Origin: Hyphomicrobiales bacterium
Lineage (GTDB): Bacteria > Pseudomonadota > Alphaproteobacteria > Rhizobiales > Beijerinckiaceae
Reading direction: 5' to 3'
DNA length: 64,000 bases
NCBI GenBank assembly: GCA_900470095.1
Contig: UBZM01000030.1
Span: 62,001-126,000, forward strand
The notes beneath the pieces are model-generated. The model searched no databases. It was not told the DNA's origin and saw only the letters and a list, made by a program, of their open reading frames with translations. This document shows, in pieces, positions 16,504 to 23,539 of the stretch. Position 1 is the first letter of the stretch. Each line of letters starts with the position of its first letter. The translations under genes and the position numbers were made by a program.

Positions 16504-16567
16504 ATACCGTACGGGTATTAATTTACACCAAAACGATCCTGTCCACCTGCACCCTGCCTGCCTAGCC
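16504..16567 (+). promoter_or_regulatory. pcaD promoter with CatR/BenM-type site ATAC-N7-GTAT
   Basis: Seen: ATACCGTACGGGTAT at 16504-16518; an imperfect second subsite TTAC-N7-CGAT starting 19 bp downstream at 16523; then CCTGTC (16538-16543), an 18-bp spacer, and CTAGCC (16562-16567), plausible -35 and -10 elements. The whole block aligns with 19063-19126 before catB with the same spacings. The rest of the 371-bp gap (16373-16743) shows no gene. Confidence 0.75.
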
Positions 16568-16743
16568 TGACAAGCAGGGAAGAAGCGTTCGCGCGGAAGA
16601 ATGACTCCGCCGCGGACCTGAGCTGGCCGTCAGAGCCGCCGGAGAGCCATGTCTGAGATCGAACGGCCCGCGCCAGTGCGGCGTCCGAGAAGCGCGCCGC
16701 CGGACCTGTTCCGGTGTCGCGACCACAGCGCGCGAGCCTGATC

Positions 16744-17553
16744 ATGCCCTATCTCGAAACCACGCCGGGCGTGCGCCTGTTCTATACCGTCACCGGCCCC
16801 GGCTCTGCGCCGGCGCTCGTCTTCTCCAATTCGCTCGGCACCACGCACCGGATGTGGGACGCCATCGCTGGCGAACTCTCCGCCGACTATCGCTGCGTGC
16901 GCTACGACACGCGCGGCCATGGCGGCTCGAGCCACGGACGCTCCCCCTTCGAGATCGCCGATCTTGCCGATGATCTCGCCGCCCTGCTCGACCATCTCGA
17001 CCTGCCCCGCGCCCATGTCGCCGGCCTCTCGCTTGGCGGGATGATCGGCCAGACTTTTGCCGCGCGGCACCCGACACGTCTTGCCGGCCTCACCCTGATG
17101 GCGACGACGGCCTATATGCCGACGCGCGAGGCCTGGGAGGAGCGCGCCGGCCTGGTGCGGCGCGACGGCACGCAGGCGATCCTCGCGGCCACGATGCAGC
17201 GATGGTTCACGCCGGGCTTTCGCGACGCCCATGGCAGCGCCACCGATGCTGTCGCGGAGGAGTTCGCCACCATCGACCGGGACGGCTACGCAGCCTGCTG
17301 CGAGGCGATCGGCCGGATGGATCTGCGCCCGCTGCTGCACCATGTGAATGCTCCGACGACCGTGATCGCCGGCCGCGAGGATCCCGCGACGCCGGTCGAG
17401 ATGGCCGAGGCCCTGCACACGGGCATCGCCGGCTCGCGCCTCGTCCTGCTCTCGCCCGCAGCTCATCTGCTCGCCATCGAGCAGGCCGAACGCGTCGCAT
17501 CCGAGCTGCGGCGCGATCTCTCCCGTTCATACCCACAAGAATCACAAATCTGA
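16744..17553 (+). CDS. pcaD: 3-Oxoadipate enol-lactonase (alpha/beta hydrolase)
   Basis: A 269-residue alpha/beta hydrolase that opens 3-oxoadipate enol-lactone to beta-ketoadipate. The nucleophile elbow GLSLGG carries Ser96; Asp213 (GREDPATP) and His241 (PAAHLLAIE) complete the triad; NSLGTTHRMWDA and RYDTRGHGGSS are typical of PcaD. The ATG at 16744 is the natural start; an upstream GTG in frame adds ten unrelated residues. It lies downstream of a CatR-type promoter and 9 bp before the transporter gene, although catB and catC are in the next unit. Confidence 0.9.
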   Translation: MPYLETTPGVRLFYTVTGPGSAPALVFSNSLGTTHRMWDAIAGELSADYRCVRYDTRGHGGSSHGRSPFEIADLADDLAALLDHLDLPRAHVAGLSLGGMIGQTFAARHPTRLAGLTLMATTAYMPTREAWEERAGLVRRDGTQAILAATMQRWFTPGFRDAHGSATDAVAEEFATIDRDGYAACCEAIGRMDLRPLLHHVNAPTTVIAGREDPATPVEMAEALHTGIAGSRLVLLSPAAHLLAIEQAERVASELRRDLSRSYPQESQI

Positions 17554-17562
17554 GGAGCGCCC

Positions 17563-18930
17563 ATGTCCAGTCCACCAACCGCGACACAAGACATCAAGGA
17601 CATCATCGATGCAGGCTCGATGACGGGCCGCCGATGGGCCGTCGTCGCACTCTGCTTCGTCATCGCCCTGCTCGACGGCTTCGACACCCAGTCGATCGCC
17701 TTCATCGGACCTGCGATCGCGCAGGATTTCGGAATGAAGGCCGCCGACCTGACCTGGGTCATCACCGCCAGCACCATCGGCATGACGCTCGGCGCAATCG
17801 GCCTCGGCAGCTTCGGAGACCGCTATGGCCGGCGCAAGGCGATCCTGATCGCCATCTTCCTGTTCGGGGTGTTCTCCCTGATGGGCGCCTACGCCACCTC
17901 GCCGACGCAGATCATCGTGCTGCGCTTCCTGATCGGCCTCGGCATGGGCGGAGCGACGCCCTCGCTTCTGGCCCTGGCGGGTGAATACAGCCCCGCCTCG
18001 CGACGCGGCACGATGATCACCGGGGTGCTGCTCGGCCTGCCGGCCGGCGCCATGCTCGGCGGCTTGATCGCAGCGAGCTGGCTGCCGATCCTGGGTTGGC
18101 GCGGGATCTTCCTGGTCGGCGGCCTCCTGCCGCTCGGGCTGATGGTCATCACCTATTTCCTCCTGCCGGAATCGCCCGCCTATCTCGTCTCGCGCAAGCA
18201 GAACGACAGGCAGGACGAGGCCCGCCGCCTGCTTCGGCAAATGACCGGCCAGCCGATCCCCGACCAGGTGCGCCTCGTCAGCGCCGGCAAGGTCGTGCAT
18301 GGCGGCTCCATCGCCGGCCTGTTCGAGCCGGGCTATCGCGGCGTCACCATCGCGATCTCCGCCATCTACCTGTTCAACTGGATCGCCTGGTTCCTGCTGC
18401 TGCTCTGGCTGCCGACCGCGCTCACCACGCTCGGTCTGGAAAAGGCGCAGGCCGCCTATGGCACCGTCGTCGTCAACGCCGCCTTCATCCTCATGGCCCT
18501 GCCGCTGTCCTCCTTCCTGCCGAAGGTCGATCCGCGCAAGCTCCTGATCGGCATGTTCGCCGTCGGGATCGCGGTTGCGCTCGGGCTCGGCTTCGCGGGC
18601 GATCGCTGGCCGCTGGTCTTCTCCCTCATCGCCCTTGCCGGCTTCGGCATCGGCGGCCAGCAGCTCGTGCTGAACTACCTGATCTCGAACACCTACCCGA
18701 CGCAGCTGCGCGCAACGGCCACGGGCTGGGGTATCGGCGTCGGTCGTTCGGGGGCGATCATCGGCTCTGCGATCGGCGGCACGCTGCTGACCGGTGTGGG
18801 TCCGTCCGGCTACTTCATGACGCTTGCGATTCCGCTGGTGATCGCGGCCCTGGCGACGCTGACGGTTCGGCCCGCGGCCGGCGCCGCAGCCTCGAGCCCG
18901 TCAGTGTCCGCCGCCCCGGCGACGCGGTGA
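17563..18930 (+). CDS. MFS aromatic acid:H+ symporter (AAHS family, PcaK/BenK-like)
   Basis: A 455-residue inner-membrane carrier with about 12 helices. The first helix carries LLDGFDTQSIAFIGPAI, the acidic DGFD motif typical of AAHS members; GDRYGRRKA is in loop 2-3 and PESPAYLV near the middle. It probably imports benzoate, a hydroxybenzoate or muconate in symport with protons. It is co-transcribed with pcaD and closed by a strong terminator at 18977. The specific substrate is not determinable from sequence. Confidence 0.92.
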   Translation: MSSPPTATQDIKDIIDAGSMTGRRWAVVALCFVIALLDGFDTQSIAFIGPAIAQDFGMKAADLTWVITASTIGMTLGAIGLGSFGDRYGRRKAILIAIFLFGVFSLMGAYATSPTQIIVLRFLIGLGMGGATPSLLALAGEYSPASRRGTMITGVLLGLPAGAMLGGLIAASWLPILGWRGIFLVGGLLPLGLMVITYFLLPESPAYLVSRKQNDRQDEARRLLRQMTGQPIPDQVRLVSAGKVVHGGSIAGLFEPGYRGVTIAISAIYLFNWIAWFLLLLWLPTALTTLGLEKAQAAYGTVVVNAAFILMALPLSSFLPKVDPRKLLIGMFAVGIAVALGLGFAGDRWPLVFSLIALAGFGIGGQQLVLNYLISNTYPTQLRATATGWGIGVGRSGAIIGSAIGGTLLTGVGPSGYFMTLAIPLVIAALATLTVRPAAGAAASSPSVSAAPATR

Positions 18931-18976
18931 GCCTCATGCGGCAGCGCCAAGCCTAGGCAAAGCCGCGAGAACAACC

Positions 18977-19015
18977 AGGGACGCGACCGCCGAGAGGCTG
19001 GCCGCGTCCCTTTTT
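18977..19015 (+). terminator. Intrinsic terminator after the aromatic acid transporter
   Basis: The stem AGGGACGCG (18977-18985) pairs with CGCGTCCCT (19003-19011) and is followed by TTTTT. It ends the pcaD-transporter unit, 50 bp before the next CatR-type site. Confidence 0.85.
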
Positions 19016-19062
19016 CGTGGCTGATGCGAGCCGCCCCACTGATCACGCCCACACCGGGCTCC

Positions 19063-19126
19063 ATACCCTTCGGGTATCAAAATACACCCAATCGATCCTG
19101 TTCCCCCGGGAATGCGCGTCCTAGCC
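19063..19126 (+). promoter_or_regulatory. catB promoter with CatR/BenM-type site ATAC-N7-GTAT
   Basis: ATACCCTTCGGGTAT at 19063-19077, a second subsite ATAC-N7-CGAT starting 19 bp downstream at 19082, then CCTGTT (19097-19102), an 18-bp spacer and CTAGCC (19121-19126). Element order and spacing equal those before pcaD, so both units are expected to respond to the same LysR regulator. Confidence 0.75.
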
Positions 19127-19154
19127 TTTGCCTCAGTGAATAAGGGAGCGAAAC

Positions 19155-20327
19155 GTGTCTGAAGGTCCGCGGCTTCAACAGGTCGAGACGATTCTGGTCG
19201 ATCTGCCGACCATTCGCCCGCACCAGCTGGCGATGACCACCATGCATCGCCAGACCCTGATGATCGTGCGGCTGCACATGTCCGACGGCCTGGTCGGGAT
19301 CGGCGAAGGCACCACGATCGGCGGGCTGGCCTATGGTCCCGAGAGCCCGGAGGGCATGAAGCTCGCGATCGACACCTATCTCGCGCCGATCCTGCTCGCC
19401 AGCAATCCGAACCGCATCGCCCGGACGATGGCGACCATCGCCATGTCGGTCCAGGGCAATCATTTCGCCAAATGCGCGGTCGAGACGGCCCTGCTCGATG
19501 CACTAGGCCAGCGTGTCGGCCTGCCGATCTCCGAACTGCTCGGCGGGCGCCAGCATGACCGGCTGCCCGTCGCCTGGACGCTGGCCAGCGGCGACACCGG
19601 CCGCGACATCGAGGAAGCCGAGGAGATGCTGGCGCGCCGCCGCCACAACATCTTCAAGCTCAAGATCGGCAAGGGCGCCCCCGCCGCCAATGTCGCCCAT
19701 GTCGCCGCGATCAAGCGCGCGCTCGGCGACCGCGCCTCGGTGCGGGTCGACATCAACCAGGCCTGGTCGGAGGCGACGGCGTCGGCCATGCTGCCGGCGC
19801 TGGCGGCTGCCGGCGTCGAGCTCATCGAACAACCCGTCGCCTTCCGCAATCTCGGCGCGCTCGCCCGGCTGGCCCGCGAGACCCCGATCGCGATCATGGC
19901 GGACGAGGCCCTGAACGGCCCGGAAACCGCCTTCGCCATTGCCGCCCAGGCAGGCGCCGACGTGTTCGCGCTGAAGATCGAACAATCCGGCGGGCTCTTT
20001 GCCGCGGCCAAGGTGGCCGCGATCGCGGAGGCAGCCGGAATCGGGCTCTATGGCGGAACGATGCTCGAAGGCGGCATCGGCACCGCGGCATCGGCTCATC
20101 TCTTCTCGACCATCGGCAAGCTGGAATGGGGCACAGAGCTGTTCGGCCCCTTGCTGCTGACCGAGGAAATCCTGGAAACACCACTCGATTATGCCGATTT
20201 CGGCCTCACCGTGCCGACGGCGCCGGGGCTCGGCGTAACGGTGTCCGAAGCACAATTGACACGCTTCCGGCGCGACCGCGCCGAGCGCTCGGTCCATGTG
20301 CTGCCACAGGCCCAGATGGGAGTCTGA
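19155..20327 (+). CDS. catB: Muconate cycloisomerase
   Basis: A 390-residue enolase-superfamily enzyme converting cis,cis-muconate to muconolactone. It has the acid/base and metal residues of the MLE subgroup: Lys168-x-Lys170 (FKLKIG), metal ligands Asp199 (VDIN), Glu225 (LIEQP) and Asp250 (MADEA), and Lys274 (ALKIEQSGG). The start is GTG with AAGGGAG upstream. It is the first gene of the catBCA-benD-BKACE unit, directly after a CatR-type promoter. Its context with catC and catA makes the assignment firm. Confidence 0.95.
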   Translation: MSEGPRLQQVETILVDLPTIRPHQLAMTTMHRQTLMIVRLHMSDGLVGIGEGTTIGGLAYGPESPEGMKLAIDTYLAPILLASNPNRIARTMATIAMSVQGNHFAKCAVETALLDALGQRVGLPISELLGGRQHDRLPVAWTLASGDTGRDIEEAEEMLARRRHNIFKLKIGKGAPAANVAHVAAIKRALGDRASVRVDINQAWSEATASAMLPALAAAGVELIEQPVAFRNLGALARLARETPIAIMADEALNGPETAFAIAAQAGADVFALKIEQSGGLFAAAKVAAIAEAAGIGLYGGTMLEGGIGTAASAHLFSTIGKLEWGTELFGPLLLTEEILETPLDYADFGLTVPTAPGLGVTVSEAQLTRFRRDRAERSVHVLPQAQMGV

Positions 20328-20331
20328 TACC

Positions 20332-20622
20332 ATGCTGTTCCAGGTTGAAATGGATGTCAGGATTCCGCCCGACCTGCCGGTCGAGACGGCGACCGCGCTG
20401 AAGGCGAGCGAGCGCGCACGCGCGCAGGAGCTGCAGCGGGCCGGGCTCTGGCGCCATCTCTGGCGTCATGCCGGGCGCTATGCCAACACCAGCATCTTCG
20501 ATGTCGAGAGCCCGCAGGCGCTGCACGACATTCTCTCGGAGCTGCCCCTTTTCCCCTACATGGACGTGAAGGTCACGGCGCTCTGCCGCCACCCGTCGTC
20601 CGTGCATGACGACGACCGCTGA
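20332..20622 (+). CDS. catC: Muconolactone delta-isomerase
   Basis: A 96-residue protein, the standard CatC length. It begins MLFQVEMDVRIPPDLP and includes ERARAQELQRAGLWRHLWR and SELPLFPYMDVKVTAL, the conserved features of this decameric ferredoxin-like isomerase. It converts muconolactone to 3-oxoadipate enol-lactone, the substrate of PcaD. The ATG is 5 bp after the catB stop, so they are coupled. Confidence 0.95.
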   Translation: MLFQVEMDVRIPPDLPVETATALKASERARAQELQRAGLWRHLWRHAGRYANTSIFDVESPQALHDILSELPLFPYMDVKVTALCRHPSSVHDDDR

Positions 20623-20676
20623 AAGTCGGCTGCGGCCCTGGAATGGCCGCCAATCACCAAAACACGAGGAACCGCC

Positions 20677-21606
20677 ATGCCCACCAACCTGATCTCCGAC
20701 GAGGACAAGAAAGATCTCGCCGCGCGCGCGGCCGGAATGGACAATGACAAGGGCGATCCGCGCACCAAGGCCGTCACGGCCCAGCTGCTCTACCGGATCA
20801 TGCAGGTGATCGACGAGTGCGACGTCTCGATGGACGAGTTCTGGGCGGCCGTCGCCTTCATCGGCCGGGCCGCAAAGAATGACGAGCTCGGCCTGCTCGT
20901 CCCCGGCACCGTTCTCGAGCATTTCCTCGACCTGCGGCTCGACGAGGCCGAACGGCTTGCGGGCCTGACGGGCGGCACGATGCGGACGATCGAAGGACCG
21001 CTCTATGTGCCCGGCGCACCGCTCTCCAAAGGCGAGGCCCGCATGGATGACGGCACCGACCCGGGCGAGATCTTCATCATCGAAGGCCAGGTCACGGACG
21101 AGGACGGCAAGCCGATCGCCGGTGCGATCGTCGACCTCTGGCACGCCAATTCGAAGGGCGGATATTCCTTCATCGATGGCGAGCAGGCGCCCTACAACCT
21201 GCGCCGTCGCATCGAAACCGATGAGCAGGGCCGTTATCGCGCCCGCACGATCGTGCCGAACGGCTATGGCTGCCCGCCGGAAAGCGCAACGCGCCAGCTG
21301 ATGACTGCGCTCGGCCGGCATGCCGAACGCCCGGCCCATGTCCACTACTTCATTTCGGCGCCGGGACATCGCCAGCTGACGACGCAGTTCAACTTCGCCG
21401 GCGACAAATACCTCTACACGGACTTCGCCTTCGGCACCCGCGACGAGCTCGTCGTCACGCTGGACCGCGTCGTCGACGCAGACGCGATCCGCAATGCCGG
21501 GCTGAACCGCCCATTCGCCCGCACGACCTTCGACATCGTGCTGACGAAGGAGCGCGAGGGCGTGCCGCAGACGCAGGTCAGCCGCGCCCACGTCACCGCC
21601 GGCTGA
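20677..21606 (+). CDS. catA: Catechol 1,2-dioxygenase
   Basis: A 309-residue intradiol dioxygenase that opens catechol to cis,cis-muconate with non-haem Fe(III). All four iron ligands are present: Tyr163 (KGGYS), Tyr197 (NGYG), His221 and His223 (AHVHY). The N-terminal helical linker domain of catechol (not protocatechuate) dioxygenases is there (residues 1-100). A clear ribosome site, CACGAGGA, precedes the ATG. It is placed after catC, an order seen in other alphaproteobacterial clusters. Confidence 0.96.
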   Translation: MPTNLISDEDKKDLAARAAGMDNDKGDPRTKAVTAQLLYRIMQVIDECDVSMDEFWAAVAFIGRAAKNDELGLLVPGTVLEHFLDLRLDEAERLAGLTGGTMRTIEGPLYVPGAPLSKGEARMDDGTDPGEIFIIEGQVTDEDGKPIAGAIVDLWHANSKGGYSFIDGEQAPYNLRRRIETDEQGRYRARTIVPNGYGCPPESATRQLMTALGRHAERPAHVHYFISAPGHRQLTTQFNFAGDKYLYTDFAFGTRDELVVTLDRVVDADAIRNAGLNRPFARTTFDIVLTKEREGVPQTQVSRAHVTAG

Positions 21607-21769
21607 GGCCTTCTGCTCGCGGGCTCGCTCCCACCCACTGCGCCCCGTCGCTGACCGCGACGGGGACCGCCAAGCGGCGCGGCGGGCTCTCTCCGCCCGC
21701 CTGGCCGGAAGCGGCCCGTCACCGCCAAGCCCTTCGCCTTCACGGCAGCATTGTCCCCGGAGATCGACC

Positions 21770-22573
21770 ATGTCCCAGCCATCCACGCGCGGCCGCCGGT
21801 TCGAAGGCCGCAGCCTCGTCGTCACCGGGGCGGCGCAGGGCGTCGGCAAGCAGGTAGCGCTGGATGCGGCCGCCGAAGGGGCAAACCTGACGATCGTCGA
21901 CCGCTCGGCCATCGTCCAGGAGGTCGCCCACGAGATCGCCTCAGCCTACGGGCCAGGGCGCGTCATCGCGCTGGAGGAGGATCTCGAGACCTTCGCGGGC
22001 AATGAGCGGGTGATGGCGCGGGCGAAGGAGAGTTTTGGCGCCATCGACGTGCTGGTGACCAATGTCGGCGGCGCGATCTGGATGCGGCCCTTTCAGGAAT
22101 TCGACGAACGCCAGATCGCCGCGGAGATCAGCCGTTCTCTGTTTCCGACGCTGTGGGGCTGCCGCACCGTGCTGCCTTACATGCTGGAACAGGGCCGCGG
22201 CGCGATCGTCAATGTCTCCTCCATCGCGACCAAGGGCATCAACCGCATTCCCTATTCCGCGGCCAAGGGCGGCGTGAACGCGCTGACCGCCTCGCTCGCC
22301 TTCGAACTCGCGGGCACGAATATCCGCGTCAACGCCGTGGCGTCAGGTGGCGTCGATGCTCCGCCCCGCCGGATTCCGCGGGGAACCGACGTGCCGACCG
22401 AGGCGGACAAGCAGTGGATGCAGCAGGTCGTCGACCAGACGCTGAGCGCCTCGCATCTCGGCCGTTACGGGCAGCTCGGCGAGATCGCCGCCGCCATCCT
22501 GTTCCTGGCCTCGGACGATGCGTCCTATGTCAACGGAACCGTGCTTCCGGCCGGCGGCGGTGACCAGGGATGA
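21770..22573 (+). CDS. benD: BenD-type dihydrodiol carboxylate dehydrogenase (SDR)
   Basis: A 267-residue SDR of the group that oxidises 1,6-dihydroxycyclohexa-2,4-diene-1-carboxylate to catechol with CO2 loss. It has VTGAAQGVG near residues 18-26, NVGGAIWMRPFQEF, SSIATKGINRIPYSAAKGGVNALT and VASGGVDAPPRRIPRG, all close to BenD rather than generic SDRs. The catalytic Tyr/Lys are in PYSAAKGG. No benzoate dioxygenase (benABC) is found in the window. Its stop overlaps the BKACE start by 4 bp. The reaction is inferred by resemblance and context. Confidence 0.82.
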   Translation: MSQPSTRGRRFEGRSLVVTGAAQGVGKQVALDAAAEGANLTIVDRSAIVQEVAHEIASAYGPGRVIALEEDLETFAGNERVMARAKESFGAIDVLVTNVGGAIWMRPFQEFDERQIAAEISRSLFPTLWGCRTVLPYMLEQGRGAIVNVSSIATKGINRIPYSAAKGGVNALTASLAFELAGTNIRVNAVASGGVDAPPRRIPRGTDVPTEADKQWMQQVVDQTLSASHLGRYGQLGEIAAAILFLASDDASYVNGTVLPAGGGDQG

Positions 22574-23418
22574 CAGACGCCATGACCACGCGCCCCGTCG
22601 TGGTGGCGGTCGCCATCACCGGCTCCGTGCCGCGCAAGAAGGACAATCCGAACCTGCCCGTGCTTCCGGCCGAGCAGATCGCCTCGACCCGCGCCGCCTT
22701 CGAGCCGGGCGCCAGTCTCGTCCATATCCATGTCCGCCATGACGACGAGAGCCCCTCCTCCGATCCGGAGCGCTTCGCTGAGGTGCAGGACGGCATTCGC
22801 CAGGCCTGCCCGGGCATGATCGTCCAGTTCTCGACCGGCGGGCGCGGACGCGACCCGGCGGCACGCGGCCTGAGTCTCGTGCATCGCCCGGACATGGCCT
22901 CGCTCTCGACCGGCTCGGTGAACTTTCCGACGATCGTCTACGAGAACCCGACGAGCCTGGTGAACGATCTCGCGGCGCGGATGCAGGAGCATCGGATCGC
23001 GCCCGAGATCGAGATCTTCGACCTCTCGCATATCCACGCCGCGCGCCGCCTCATCGACGAGGGGCGGATCGGACCGCGCCCGCATATCCAGTTCGTGATG
23101 GGCGTCCAGAATGCGATGCCGGCCGACGAGATGCTGCTCGACATCCTGCTCGCCGAGACCAGGCGGGTCATTCCGGGCGCGACCTGGACGGCCGCCGGCA
23201 TCGGGCGCGACCAGATGCGGGTGATGGACTGGGCGCTCGCCCGCGGCGCGGACGCGGTCCGCACCGGGCTGGAGGACAATATCCGCATCAGCAAGGACCG
23301 GCTCGCGAGCGGCAATGCCGAGCTGGTCGCGCTGGCCGTCGAGTTGATCGGCCGCCACGGTCGCCGACCGGCCACGCCCGCCGAGGCGCGCGCTGCGCTG
23401 GCCCTCGCGCCGGCTTGA
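22570..23418 (+). CDS. Beta-keto acid cleavage enzyme (BKACE, DUF849)
   Basis: A 282-residue TIM-barrel protein of the BKACE family, which condenses a beta-keto acid with acetyl-CoA and cleaves it to acetoacetate plus a new acyl-CoA. The Zn-binding pair His52/His54 is in VHIHVR, and Glu235 in GLEDN completes the usual site. It overlaps benD by ATGA and closes the cat unit. Beta-ketoadipate is a beta-keto acid and, as I recall, a reported substrate in this family, so this enzyme may replace PcaIJ/PcaF, giving succinyl-CoA plus acetoacetate. The family is confident, the substrate is inferred. Confidence 0.85.
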   Translation: MTDAMTTRPVVVAVAITGSVPRKKDNPNLPVLPAEQIASTRAAFEPGASLVHIHVRHDDESPSSDPERFAEVQDGIRQACPGMIVQFSTGGRGRDPAARGLSLVHRPDMASLSTGSVNFPTIVYENPTSLVNDLAARMQEHRIAPEIEIFDLSHIHAARRLIDEGRIGPRPHIQFVMGVQNAMPADEMLLDILLAETRRVIPGATWTAAGIGRDQMRVMDWALARGADAVRTGLEDNIRISKDRLASGNAELVALAVELIGRHGRRPATPAEARAALALAPA

Positions 23419-23466
23419 AGCGGTGGATCAGCTGGCACGAAGGTGACGCCTCGGGCGGCCTTAAGC

Positions 23467-23486
23467 CGAATGCCATCTGGCATTCG
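23467..23486. other. Inverted repeat between the cat unit and the helicase gene
   Basis: CGAATGCCA and TGGCATTCG face each other across 2 bases. There is no T-run, so it is not an obvious terminator; it could be an operator or a short end hairpin. It lies 49 bp after the BKACE stop and 54 bp before the large helicase frame. Confidence 0.4.
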
Positions 23487-23539
23487 TCGCGCTAAGTGCC
23501 CGCAGTTCAAGGCAGTGGTGACGCCAACGCGCGCTGATC

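Noticed and set aside
19155..20327. Naming the gene at 19155 as a chloromuconate cycloisomerase
   Set aside because: The neighbouring catC and catA are of the plain catechol type and no chlorocatechol genes are present.
20206..21912. A 568-codon minus-strand frame opposite catC, catA and benD
   Set aside because: Composition is shadow-like and it covers three well-supported genes; no ribosome site or family.
23467..23486. Terminator for the cat operon
   Set aside because: The hairpin has only 2 bases between arms and no T-run; kept only as an inverted repeat.
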